DNA of 64,000 bases, taken from contig NC_092242.1 of NCBI RefSeq assembly GCF_036320965.1, forward strand, positions 63,599,020-63,663,019, written 5' to 3'. The notes below the pieces were generated by a model that saw only the letters and a list, made by a program, of their open reading frames with translations, was not told where the DNA came from and searched no databases. A program made the position numbers and the translations under genes. The stretch's first letter is position 1, and each line of letters opens with the position of its first letter. The stretch comes from Panulirus ornatus. Taxonomy: Eukaryota > Arthropoda > Malacostraca > Decapoda > Palinuridae. This document shows, in pieces, positions 46,583 through 60,481 of the stretch.

Positions 46583-49500
46583 GTAAGTGTGTGTCCTGCC
46601 ATGAATGATTTATGCTGTAAGATGCTGACAATTGACATATATTTATAAGGTGTGTCAAGTGAAGGCCCTGGTCAGCACCAGTGATATAGAGAGTCGACCC
46701 GGTGAATTATATTTCTTGATTTCTAAGACGAAGTTTGGTGGAATTGTTGGCCGTGTTTGCCTCGTGACGGGCTTGTGGGTTAGTGTTGAGTGAGAAGAGT
46801 GGGATTAACCTGAACAGTTGACGGGAATCATACTTGCGTGACTCATCCTTGATGGAAACATTTGTACCTTTGTAATATGTTAGTATTCACTTAGCTGTTA
46901 TCCTGAGAATCTGGTGTTTATAGTCTGTTATAAAGCTTATTGACGTTGTTTGATGGAGTTGATGGTAATATTCAAGTGTTTGAGTAATTTGATGGTGATA
47001 TTCAACCTTAGTGTGCTTTGTATCAAACCTTTTCATATTATGGATGAAATTCGGTGCTTATGATGTTAATTTGTGTGTAACTAACTTTTAATTCTTCCTA
47101 ATTATTGCTGGTAATTCTGCTCAGCTCATTGGTATTAGTTTTCAGTAATTATGAAATCATTCTGTTTTGTATGGAAGTCAAATACATTTTTGTACGCTTG
47201 TTTTCATTCTTTATGCTGTATCATCACTCATTTTGAAGATATGAGGACCACATAGGAATAAATGTTTGTGTATATTTAGTGTAATGTCTTCAGGGAATAT
47301 GTTCATCTTGTATTATGCCAAAATAAACTTTGACTTATTCGCTCATCATATTAACTATGGAATGTGATAAATATTGAGATAGAATTGTATTAACGTGTGT
47401 ATAACAGTGATTGGGATCATTGTTTGGTAAAAGTCAAGTTCAGCAATGCACTTATTTTTGAATACTTAGTTCTTTTTTTTGTGGTACTCATTATTGAATT
47501 TTTAGAATTGTGCATTAGAACTTGTGCATTAGAACTTGGATTCTCGTACCCTCCTGATAAAGATATGGTCCTGTACCTGTAGCCACGGCCAAAATATTCA
47601 GCTTTGGCTCTGTAGAATAGAAACCTAATCAACCCTATGGTTATTTGGACTACTAACCTTTTCCTGCTTGAGAGGAAACTCTCTGTTAGACCTTCCTAAG
47701 GTACAAAATTTTTAATCTTTATAGTGATCAGGATTTCTGTTGGGTATATAAGGGATTCAAACTGTGATTTGTAGAGGGTGTTTGAAATTGTGTAAGATGA
47801 ACATGTATTAGAATTGTAGGTTATGTTCTTTTGTATTATTTGAATATATATGATATTGGAATTCCTACATCTTTTTACAGGAAAGTGAGACTGGATTGTA
47901 TGTTTGTCTGAACACCTTTTATAGCTGGAGCAAGGAACATGTTGCACGATATTCACAACGAACAGGGAATTGCATCTTCTTGCACCTCAGGCGGAATAAG
48001 AAAGAGGTATGGATATGTTGTATTTATGTCTCGCACTGATAAGTTTAGGGATCATGAGATTGCTAGAAATATATTAAGTGTACCCAGTTATTGGGTATGC
48101 CATTTAACCTTCTGTTATATTTTTCATACAGATTATAATTTGTGAAGATTTAATTTATTGTACACTTCAGTTTCATACCCTCTCATACTGTCTCATTAAA
48201 TGCCATGTGTAGTCGTATATTTCATATTTGATAGACTGTATATATTTGATATCATTGAGTATATATTCTTAATGGGAATACAGGAATAGTATAATTTTTC
48301 TGTGTGGTTGCTGGGTGTGGTGTGTATATGTGCGTATTGTTTGTATGCATGTATTTGTCTTGAGTCTAAGAGTATGTTTTGGCCACGTTGCATCTTCTTC
48401 CCAGGTCTTACCTCAAAAGTACTATATATTTACATAAAAATATCTATTTTGACATTTGATGATGTAAAGATGTAAAGCAAAGATTAATCTATTTTTAATA
48501 TTTGTTTATTATTTTACAAGCCATATAATTTTCATCACTATACATAAGTGAGAAGAATTAAACATTGCATGATTATTTTGGACATATGAAACAAATAAAC
48601 AATTTATCTGAGCTACATATTTTATTTATATAAGACATGACATATATACATGTAACTGACAATGATTAGAATGAAAAACAAAGTATATCAGTTATATAAC
48701 CAATTATAGTTTAGACCTTCCTATTATTAGAAATAGAATTAACAACAAAGAATACTATTATGCTGAAGAACCTAAAAAGAAAATGTAAAACGATAAATAT
48801 TTTATAGAAAAAATTAACAGACATTATCGGACTAAAAATCAAGTTATCGTACATTAACTGGTTCGATAATTATGGAAGTTAACTTCTTAAAATAGTCCGA
48901 TAACAAAAATTAACTTTGATAATTATCTTTTATTAGATTATTGGTTTAGTGCCCAACTTTGTATATGATATTGTTGGAGCTACTATTCCTTCAACATATC
49001 CATTTTTGCTTTCTGAGAACTTTCTCTCTTTCCACACATTCATCACTCCCAGAACCTTTGCTCTTTCCCACATAAGGAGGGCAGTGTCAGAAACAAAGAA
49101 GCACAGCATTTACTCACATCCAATTTCAAACTGTCTTGCACATTGCACTGAAACCACAGCTCTAAACCCACAACTAGGCCCCACAGACCTTTCCATGGTT
49201 TCCCCAAGCCACTTCATGTTCCCTGGTTCAGTCCATTGACAGTAAGTTGTCCCCTCTAAAGCTTGTCATTTCCTGTTCATTCTGTCTCATGGACACTTTT
49301 CACCCTCCTGCATGTTTAGGCCTCCATCACTCAAAATCTTTTTCACTCCACCCTGCTATGATTTCAGGTCCCATATGAGATTGAGATAGCTGACTTGAAA
49401 AATGTGGCTGATGGATGTGAAAACATAGTCTTGAGTGGTCAGTTGTTGCTTTCTGACTCGTTACTCCACTCTTCACCATGCTCAGGATTTTTAAATACTC

Positions 49501-52500
49501 TAGACCATATATGGCACACTATTAGTAAATTCCCGGTGTCCCATGTCATATGTGGCACACCAACTGTCAGTTGTAAGGGGTTTTAAACTTTTTGGAGTAT
49601 GTAACCCTATCAGTCTCTCATTAAATACCCCACAGGTCCCTATAAAGCTTTCATGGAATCCAAAGATTATGTATTGAAAATTCCTGCTGAGTGATAGCTT
49701 TGTTTTGATTCGTCTCATGAAAGTCTGCCACATTGTATCAGTTTACCACAACTTTTTTTTTTTTTCATTTTATGATAGCTGTGCCATATTTCAGCCTCAT
49801 ATCAGATGGACTATTTATCTTATCATTTGATCATATTGACTGTAAATTCATCTATTGACATGTTTAGAAAGATGGCATTATTAGGGTCTTTATTCTGTAT
49901 ATTATGAATTTATGTGCTGCTGTTGGATAGTTTGTAGTTATATTAACTAATGAGAAGCAAAACTATTTTATATCAATATTTTATCTACTAGCTTCCTCCA
50001 GAGAAGGAAATGGAGCCTGAGAAAAAAATTGCACGATTAGCTATTGGTGTAGAGGGCGGTTTCAACCCTGATGCAAACAAGAAGAGGTACGAATATGAGG
50101 AACACAACTCTTTGGTTATTCTGCCAGACTTTGATGTCATACCTCTTCCCAACCCCGACCTTCCAGAAATTGTAAGTCTGTTTGCTGTGATTCACAGTGT
50201 TTCAGTTTGTAGAAAGGACTTGATACTGTTTTATAGAATACTGTATAACATTACATTAGAATCTGATCATTAGCAGAGCATGGGTGAAAATGAAAAGTGT
50301 GATGAGTGAGTGTAACAGAGGGTTTAGAAATGAAAGGATGTGAAAATTGAGACCAAAAAGAAAATATATAAAGGCCTTTATAATTGGTTAAGTAGGAAGG
50401 GAAATGCTGAAGAAATGGGAATCAGTGGCACAAGAGCTCTTTCATTCAGTATATGCAAGAGCTTGGAAGGAGGGAAATGTTCTGATGCTGTGATGCTAGT
50501 GCTTATAAAAGGAAAAAGTGTATGGCTTAGTTTAAGAAATGGGGTTTTAATTTGCACAGTATAGGAAGTATGTTGAATGAACATACTATACCCATCCCTT
50601 ACATTATGTGGGATGACTTTATGCAGATTCACTTATACTTCAAGGAACCTACTTCTACCAGTCCCTTGTCTAATGTGGTCAGAATTTACTACTATGTGGA
50701 TGTGTGTGGTAGAAAATCCATCAAAGTATACCATTTTCCTCTTTGTGTTTATTGGTTTGGTATATCTGATTTCTCTTTGTGTGAGGTTTTCACAGAACAT
50801 AACACCCCATAAAGTAAGGAATGGATGTATAGAGGGGTTGTGAAAATATGATGTCAAGTAATGTATGAATGTAGGTATTTTATGGGAGGACAAGATTGAG
50901 CAAATCATACATTCACAGTAAGAATATTAGTTTGGGTAGTAAAGTAAAATGAGATTCTCTTAATATCATTGCCATGTAGTCACTTGACTTTTACATTCCC
51001 TTGCCTGCATTACTGCTGTGTATTTAACCAAGGGTTAAGACTGATAAGAGAGTCAACGGTCATTTGCTCTCCTGGTATCACCTCATATAATCCCCTTTTC
51101 ATACTTCACGCACATATAATCTCCTTCTCATACAGTACTCACTTTTGACGCATGGATAACCAGTATTTCACAGTATAGTTGATGTCCGAAGAATCTACCC
51201 AGAACAGTTACCTTGTGTTTATAAATTTGATACATTCCAGTAAGTAACTGCTATTAGCAGTGCTCAAAGCATTTTGCTCTGATAAAATTAGTTGTATTTT
51301 ATCTTTACAGGTACAGCAGAGTGTGGCAGCAATTTTGAGAGCAGAATCTGCACTGCACTTAGCAGAGGTTGAGGCTGCGTCAGGTGCATGGGATGGGGAA
51401 GTGCGGCAGGTTTCCAAAAATGCTGATACTCTGAAGCAGCTTGATAATGGTGTTAAGGTACACTTGTTCAATTTAATCACACGAAATACTTCAGGTCTTC
51501 AAACTTATATCATCCAATCATAATTTCATGATTTCAGTTGTGTTTTACCCAAACATTAACTACCTGGACTTCTGTCATGATTCCTGTCCATCTGTACCAC
51601 ATGTAAAGTACGTTTTTTATGTACATTTGCTTCACCCTCCCTAGCAAGGTAGCATCAGGGACAGATGAACAGCGGCTTCATTTACTTTCATCCGCTCCCT
51701 AGTCATCTATATTGCACCGAAAACAGAGCTTACTTTCCAAGGCAAACCTCACAAACAAAATATATTCTGGTTTGGCCTCTTGATTGCACATCACCCCCCC
51801 CCCTCCATATACTACATTGGTCCAATTCGTTCATTTACATTCACATCTCTCACTTTCCAAAATGTTCAGACCCTAAAACCTAAAGCCTCTTTTACTCCAT
51901 CTGCCTATTTCTTGACCTCCTTTTCCTCCTTCCTTCCTCCACTTCTGACATGTATATCATCTTAATCATCTATATATGTTTCATGTTTTTTTTTTCACTC
52001 ACTGCATATGCTAACTATTTCACCTTTAAGAAATGCTGGACTGCAGATGCCATGTGCATTAAGTAATATTAAGGTAAACTTTATTTGTTTTAATTTATCC
52101 TGGGTGAGGTGAGTGAAATGGTTTAGACATGTGGAACAAATGAGTGAGGAAAGGTTGACAAAGAGGATATATATGTCAGAGGTGAAGGGAACAAGAAGAT
52201 GAGGGAGACAGAGTTGGAGGTGGAAGGATGAAGTGAAAAAGATTTTGAGTGATCGGGGCCCAAACATACTGGTGGGTGAGAGGCGTGCAAGGAATAGAGT
52301 GAATTGGAATGGTGTGGTGTACCTGGGTCGATTTGCTGTCAATGGATTGAACCAGGGCATGTGAAACGGCTTGGGTAAACCATGGAAAGATCTGTGGGGC
52401 CTGGATGTGGACAGGGAGCTGTGGTTTCGGTGCATTACACAACAGCTAGAGACTGAGTAGCGGGGTAGCGCCAGGAATGGATGAAGGCAAACAAGTATGA

Positions 52501-55500
52501 ATATGTACATGTGTATATATGTATATGTCTGTGTATGTGTATGTTGATATGTATATGTGCATGTAGAGTTTTTATGTATATACATGTGTATATGAGTAGT
52601 TGGGCCATTCTTCGTCTGTTTCCTGGTGCTACCTTGCTGACGCGGGAAACAGTGATTAAGTATGATGAATACATATGTGGTAAATAGAATATAAAAACAA
52701 ATATATATAGATGTGGGAAGGGAGCTGTGGTTTCGGTGCATTACACATGACAGCTTGAGACTTGAGTGTGAACGAATGTGGCCTTTTGTCGTTTTTTCTC
52801 AGTGCTACCTCACGCGCGTGCGGGGGGAGGGGGTGCCATTTCATGTGTGGCAGGGTGGTGACGGGAATGGCTGCGGGCAGCAAGTATGAATATGTACATG
52901 TGTATATATGTCTGTCTGTGTATGCATATGTATGTATACATTGAAATGTATAGGTATGTATATGTGCGTGTGTGGGCGTGTATGTATATAGATGTGTATG
53001 TGGGTGGTTTGGGCTATTCTTTTGTCTGTTTCCTGGCGCTACCTCGCTAACGCAGGAGACAACGACAAAATATAATGAAAAAAAGGAAATAAATAAAAAA
53101 TGGTACATATATATACATGTATATGAGGTTTTATAAAAAATTTTGAATTTGAACTGGTTCATGTGTCTATGTACAGTGACAAAATAAAAGGCAAGGTACC
53201 CTCACTTTCTTCTTCACAGGTAAAACTTTATAGGCTGAGTCTAGGAGTCCCGTGTGTCTCTGATGGAATTGATGATGATTGTTGGATTGATTAGTTTGTT
53301 GGCATGATCCCAGGAATCCCCTGAGATGCCCAGAAATATGAGCAGATAGCAGGTGTTTGCAGTGTTTATTCAGCTTTTCAAAATAACTTAATAACAAGAA
53401 ATTTTATATTGGGGCAGTTGTGGAAATTTTTAGAAACTTGTAGTTAGATTATGATAAATTTTGAGATACTGAGACTTGAATGGATGGAATAATGCCATGA
53501 GTTGTCAAAAATGAATTCTTTAAAGATCTCTAAAATCACCTTGGTAGGTGAAATGTTATGCATGATGCATTTAGTTATGAAGGGATTTAGCTTGTGTTTA
53601 GATGAAGGACTTTGAGTATTCAAAAGTAGTGCTTCCTGCTTTTGTTACAGTATTGTATGTGAAATGCATCTTCATTCTTGTGTTTCTCCAGCAGGCAATT
53701 CTGGATCTCATAGTCTTTACGTCATGCAACCTGTTAAAGGTGTAAAGCTTATGATTTTTTTTTTTTTTTGTAGGTTCCACCTCGAGGCTGGAAGTGTGAG
53801 CAGTGTGACAAAACAGATAACCTATGGTTAAACCTGACTGATGGGAAGATTCTTTGTGGTCGAAGGCAGCTAGATGGCTCTGGTGGTAATAATCATGCAG
53901 TTGAACATTATGAAAAGACAAGTAAGTCTCATTTGCAACTGTATTATTTATGCTTTTTGTGGGATATATTAGATTTTAAATTCTTTTCAATAATTATGTT
54001 TATCTATCTATCTGTATCTCTGATGCCCATTCTCTCTAGGAACTCTCTCAAGGGGGTGGCCAGATCAAAAGTCTACATAACTGGTGAACTCCAGTGCTGA
54101 TCCTTAGCTTTTAGTAATTGTGTAGATTTGGAGAATATTTTACAGTATTCCTCTAGATAAGAAGAATGCTTTATCATATTGTGAATATTGCCACTATAGT
54201 GGATGATGCCATATTAATGTATTGTACGTTTTTTTTATTTTTTCTCATTTAATGTTTATAAGTTATAGATGAATGATAATTATATGTTTTTGGTATGAAT
54301 TTGCACAGAGATAACAATGTGCATTTAGTTTTATGCAAATTTTCAGATGATGAAAAAAAGTTTGGATGTTCTAGAATGCAGTTTTCTTGTTTGGTTTAGT
54401 GTGAAGAATAGAACTGAGGTTTCAGTAATGGAAAGAAACCAGATAGACTATTGAAGCTGTAGAAAAGAAAAAAAATAGTCTGTAGGAATGATATGGTTCA
54501 CAAGAATGATTGTTGCCATTTTTGTCCACAGTTTAGCATTTCCAAGATGACTGCATAACCCATGAAAATTTGGTATGAATGTAGTGTACCTTGGAGGTAA
54601 ACAAATGTAGCTATTGATTTTACTCTTAAAAGTCAAAGGTCAAGGTCATTGCCACCCTAAGTTGATTTTAATGATTGTGTCTAAACAATAATTCAGCCGA
54701 GTAAGTTTCTTCAAAACTTAGCTTGAGGTTTTTACCTTAGGAATGATAAGAGTTCCCTATTAGTTTGAGGTCAAAGGTAAAAGTCACCACCAAGCTTGTA
54801 AATTATATTTTTTCAGCACAATAACTTAAGTTTTACTCATTGGATTTCATGAAGACTTCCCTTGGAGCAAAGGTTCTATATAATTTTGGGGTCAAAAGGC
54901 CAAAGGTCAAGGTTGGGTGCACTTGCAGGTTACTTTGTTTTGTTACACTAACTTCACTTCTGAAGGATGGATTTTATTAATTTGTGGCTCAGGATACCTC
55001 ACCACCTTTGCTACCACTTCTGTTATCACCACCTCTTTGCCATTCCCTTGTACCTCCTCATCCATTACCTTTCCTGTCACCTTTGCCATCACTTCTGTCC
55101 CATCACTGTTGCATCTGCTGCAATTCTGACACCACATATGCCAGCTTCAGTGTCACCATCTCGCTCATTATAACCCTGCAATCACCTCTCTCATCATTAC
55201 ATCCAGCTCCAACTGTATAGGAGTTTGGAAGGATGGTAAAGGAATGAATTAGGATAGGGATGTAAGAATTCTACCCAAGTATCTCCTGTATGTTGTAAGA
55301 GGTGACCAAAGGAGGCATGAGTTAGAGCTGGAAGCCCTCCTCCATTTACAGCCTTTTTCCACAAGGAAGTGCATCTATATGTATACAAAAAGATTTTCGC
55401 AATAAATGGGGCTCTTCCTGGTGGCTGTGTATCACTTGAAAATTTCTTCTTCCTTTATAAAGGTATATCACTAGGTCTGATCAGGAGCTTCTTTTCATTT

Positions 55501-57775
55501 TGCATATAGAGCCAACTCAGAGATCTATTGCTTCAGTCTGCACTATGAATAATTTTCATACTTTTGAGTGCATTGGCATTCTTGACTGCATATCTTGATT
55601 ACTTTTATTAGATAAAGTTACAGCTAGTGTCTATTTACATTCATCAGTTATTCCTCTCACATTCTTTTCAGTCTTATGGATCTGCTTAAATTGACGTAGA
55701 TGGCTACATGCATGCTACTTATTTCCAAAGCCTCATGTATCATTTGTGGAAATTGATCTTGGAAAATTGGTGTTCCCATCCTTATCCATATAAGGTGGCA
55801 TAGAGCAGGGATGCCCAATTGATGGGCAGTCTTGCTACCACAGAACAAAGTATTGTTAAGTATTTGTTACTGATAAATTTGCTTTATATCATTAGAATTG
55901 TACAGAGGTAATCATGGCTGTTGTTCACTTGAAATTTTCTATGCCATTTTTACAATGCAAAACTGAGTGGCACTTTTTCCAGAGTATCCGCTTGCTGTGA
56001 AGCTTGGCACCATTACACAGGATGGAAATGCTGATGTCTATAGCTATGATGAAGATGACATGGTGCTTGACCCCAATCTTGTAAAGCATTTGGCCGTAAG
56101 TAATTTGTGCCCCAAAATTATTAACTTCAAATCATGTGCTATCTACCTATCTGTCTTTATCTCTAACGCCCCTTCCCTTTAGGGGGTGGCCACGGCAAAA
56201 GTCTTCATAACTGGTGAACTCCATTGCTGCTTCTTAGCCTCAAGTGCCTCACCCTTAACAGGCCACTAGTAGAGGGGAAACTTTAGCATAGACTTTTCAT
56301 AGGCTCCTTCCTAATGTTCCCATTGACTATTTCTACCTGTCTTCCTAATGTTCCAACCTACTGCTTCTACCTGATGCTCGCACCAAATGCTCGTACCCGC
56401 TACTTCTACCTAATGTTTCCACCTAAAGCTCCTGTCTAATGTTCCTACCTACTACTTCTCTGTAATGAATCTACTGTTTTGCTAAAAGGCAGTGCTAGTG
56501 AAGAGCACTCACTGCAGGAAAATCTAGATAGGAAAAATGATTTGTTAGTTATGTGTTATCAGGTGTTATGTGATAAAGAAATACCATTTGTTTGTGCCAG
56601 CTGTCCCCATGTGGTAGAAGCAGAAAGAAGACAGCTACTTGGGTCAGAGGAGAGTTACTTGACAACACTGAAGTGCTACTTCACTATAGTCATCACTAAC
56701 CTTCTTGACACCCAGGCGTGTAGTACTGGTAATATGCCTCCCTGGTTGGTGGCTGCCTACCAATTACTACCAACACTAGGAAATGGGGAGAAAGAACATT
56801 ACCCACACGATTGTTCATGTTGCCACCTTGCTTAGGCAGGAGAGGCAGTTAGGTATGAAAGAAAGGAAAATTATGATTTTAAAAAATCATATTTATCTGA
56901 TTTGTCAGTTTTTCTGTTATTGTATCATTTGTAGATGAGAATCTGTAGATATTGTTAAGGTAAACATCTTTTATTTATAAGAGAAAGATTATTACTCAGA
57001 AAATATTGAATATGCCACAGTATATTATAGTGGCTCATGCAGAAGCTCAGTGGTTCTGTTACTACTATTTTTCTGCACCTGCTACACTCATCTTTCTGCA
57101 TCACTAGAGTTTCATTCATGAATCACATAATTCCCAAGGCATAGAACATTCAAATTAGAAATTAGTTTATTGAAGAAAATTTTAGTTAAGTTTATTCAAC
57201 TCAATAGACAAAAATTCTCTTGATAATGATAAGGTTTTGCGTTAAAAGTTGTAGATCAGAAATTATTAAGCTTAAAACATTACTGTAAAGATGGAAGTGA
57301 ATATTGCTAACAATGAGGCCTTTTTATTCTCATTCTTTACAGCACTTTGGCATAAATGTGAAAGTGATGGAGAAGACAGAGAAGACAATGCTTGAGTTAG
57401 AAATGGATTATAATCAGCGAGCATGGGAATGGTCTCGACTCACAGAGTCAGGCACCAAGCTTGTGCCCAAGTTTGGACCAGGATTGACAGGTATTATCCT
57501 GCATCATTTAATTGGTATTCTCATATATATATATTTTCTTTTCTTTCTTTCAAACTATTCGCCATTTCCCGCATTAGCGAGGTAGCGTTAAGAACAGAGG
57601 ACTGGGCCTTTGAGGGAATACCCTCACCTGGCCCAATTCTCTGTCCCTTCTTTTGGAAAATTAAAAAAAAACCGAGAGGGGAGGATTTCCAGCCCCCCGC
57701 TCCCTCCCCTTTTAGTCGCCTTCTACGACACGCAGGGAATACGTGGGAAGTACTCTTAATCCCCTATCCCCAGGG

Positions 57776-57826
<51 letters not shown>

Positions 57827-57968
57827 ATTTTTTTTTATTATACTTTGTCGCTGTCTCCCGCGTTTGCGAGGTAGCGCAAGGAAACAGACGAAAGAAATAG
57901 AAAGCGACTAGAGGGGACGGGAGCGGGGGGCCAGAAATCCTCCCCTCCTTGTATTAACTTTCTAAAAT

Positions 57969-58054
<86 letters not shown>

Positions 58055-60415
58055 TTTTTTTATACCTCGTCGCTGTCTCCCGCGGTTGCGAGGTAGCGCA
58101 AGGAAACAGACGAAAGAAATGGCCCAACCCCCCCCATACACATGTACATACACACGTCCACACACGCAAATATACATACCTACACAGCTTTCCATGGTTT
58201 ACCCCGGACGCTTCACATGCCTTGATTCAATCCACTGACAGCACGTCAACCCCTGTATACCACATCGCTCCAATTCACTCTATTCCTTGCCCTCCTTTCA
58301 CCCTCCTGCATGTTCAGGCCCCGATCACACAAAATCCTTTTCACTCCATCTTTCCACCTCCAATTTGGTCTCCCTCTTCTCCTCGTTCCCTCCACCTCCG
58401 ACACATATATCCTCTTGGTCAATCTTTCCTCACTCATTCTCTCCATGTGCCCAAACCATTTCAAAACACCCTCTTCTGCTCTCTCAACCACGCTCTTTTT
58501 ATTTCCACACATCTCTCTTACCCTTACATTACTTACTCGATCAAACCACCTCACACCACACATTGTCCTCAAACATCTCATTTCCAGCACATCCATCCTC
58601 CTGCGCACAACTCTATCCATAGCCCACGCCTCGCAACCATACAACATTGTTGGAACCACTATTCCTTCAAACATACCCATTTTTGCTTTTCGAGATAATG
58701 TTCTCGACTTCCACACATTCTTCAAGGCTCCCAGGATTTTCGCCCCCTCCCCCACCCTATGGTCCACTTCCGCTTCCATGGTTCCATCCGCTGCCAGATC
58801 CACTCCCAGATATCTAAAACACTTTACTTCCTCCAGTTTTTCTCCATTCAAACTTACCTCCCAATTGACTTGACCCTCAACCCTACTGTACCTAATAACC
58901 TTGCTCTTATTCACATTTACTCTTAGCTTTCTTCTTTCACACACTTTACCAAGCTCAGTCACCAGCTTCTGCAGTTTCTCACATGAATCAGCCACCAGCA
59001 CTGTATCATCAGCGAACAACAACTGACTCACTTCCCAAGCTCTCTCATCCCCAACAGACTTCATACTTGCCCCTCTTTCCAAAACTCTTGCATTCACCTC
59101 CCTTACAACCCCATCCATAAACAAATTAAACAACCATGGAGACATCACACACCCCTGCGGCAAACCTACATTCACTAAGAACCAATCACTTTCCTCTCTT
59201 CCTACACGTACACATGCCTTACATCCTCGATAAAAACTTTTCACTGCTGACAACTTGCCTCCCACACCATATATTCTTAATACCTTCCACAGAGCATCTC
59301 TATCAACTCTATCATATGCCTTCTCCAGATCCATAAATGCTACATACAAATCCATTTGCTTTTCTAAGTATTTCTCACATACATTCTTCAAAGCAAACAC
59401 CTGATCCACACATCCTCTACCACTTCTGAAACCACACTGCTCTTCCCCAATCTGATGCTCTGCACATGCCTTCACCCTCTCAATCAATACCCTCCCATAT
59501 AATTTACCAGGAATAGAAGAAAGTTAAGAGTAAATGTGAATAAGAGCAAGGTTATTAGGTACCGTAGGGTTGAGGGTCAAGTCAATTGGGAGGTGAGTTT
59601 GAATGGAGAAAAACTGGAGGAAGTGAAGTGTTTTAGATATCTGGGAGTGGATCTGGCAGCGGATGGAACCATGGAAGCGGAAGTGGACCATAGGGTGGGG
59701 GAGGGGACGAAAATTCTGGGGGCCTTGAAGAATGTGTGGAAGTCGAGAACATTATCTCGGAAAGCAAAAATGGGTATGTTTGAAGGAATAGTGGTTCCAA
59801 CAATGTTGTATGGTTGCGAGGCGTGGGCTATGGATAGAGTTGTGCGCAGGAGGATGGATGTGCTGGAAATGAGATGTTTGAGGACAATGTGTGGTGTGAG
59901 GTGGTTTGATTGAGTGAGTAACGTAAGGGTAAGAGAGATGTGTGGAAATAAAAAGAGCGTGGTTGAGAGAGCAGAAGAGGGTGTTTTGAAGTGGTTTGGG
60001 CACATGGAGAGAATGAGTGAGGAAAGATTGACCAAGAGGATATATGTGTCGGAGGTGGAGGGAACGAGGAGATGAGGGAGACCAAAGTGGAGGTGGAAAG
60101 ATGGAGTGAAAAAGATTTTGTGTGATCGGGGCCTGAACATGCAGGAGGGTGAAAGGAGGGCAAGGAATAGAGTGAATTGGAGCGATGTGGTATACCGGGG
60201 TTGACGTGCTGTCAGTGGATTGAATCAGGGCATGTGAAGCGTCTGGGGTAAACCATGGAAAGCTGTGTAGGTATGTATATTTGCGTGTGTGGACGTATGT
60301 ATATACATGTGTATGGGGGGGGGGGGGCATTTCTTTCATCTGTTTCCTTGCTCTACCTCGCAAACGCGGGAGACAGCAACAAAGTATAATAAAAAAAAAT
60401 GATAAATATATATAT

Positions 60416-60481
<66 letters not shown>

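Noticed and set aside
49366..49440. Possible extra USP5 exon reading [20 protein letters not shown] after an AG
   Set aside because: No donor in the required phase, no counterpart in USP5, and it follows directly on a LINE-A fragment with RT-like text downstream.
57895..58245. Runs encoding poly-Tyr/Ile peptides
   Set aside because: Translations of (TA)n microsatellites, not proteins.
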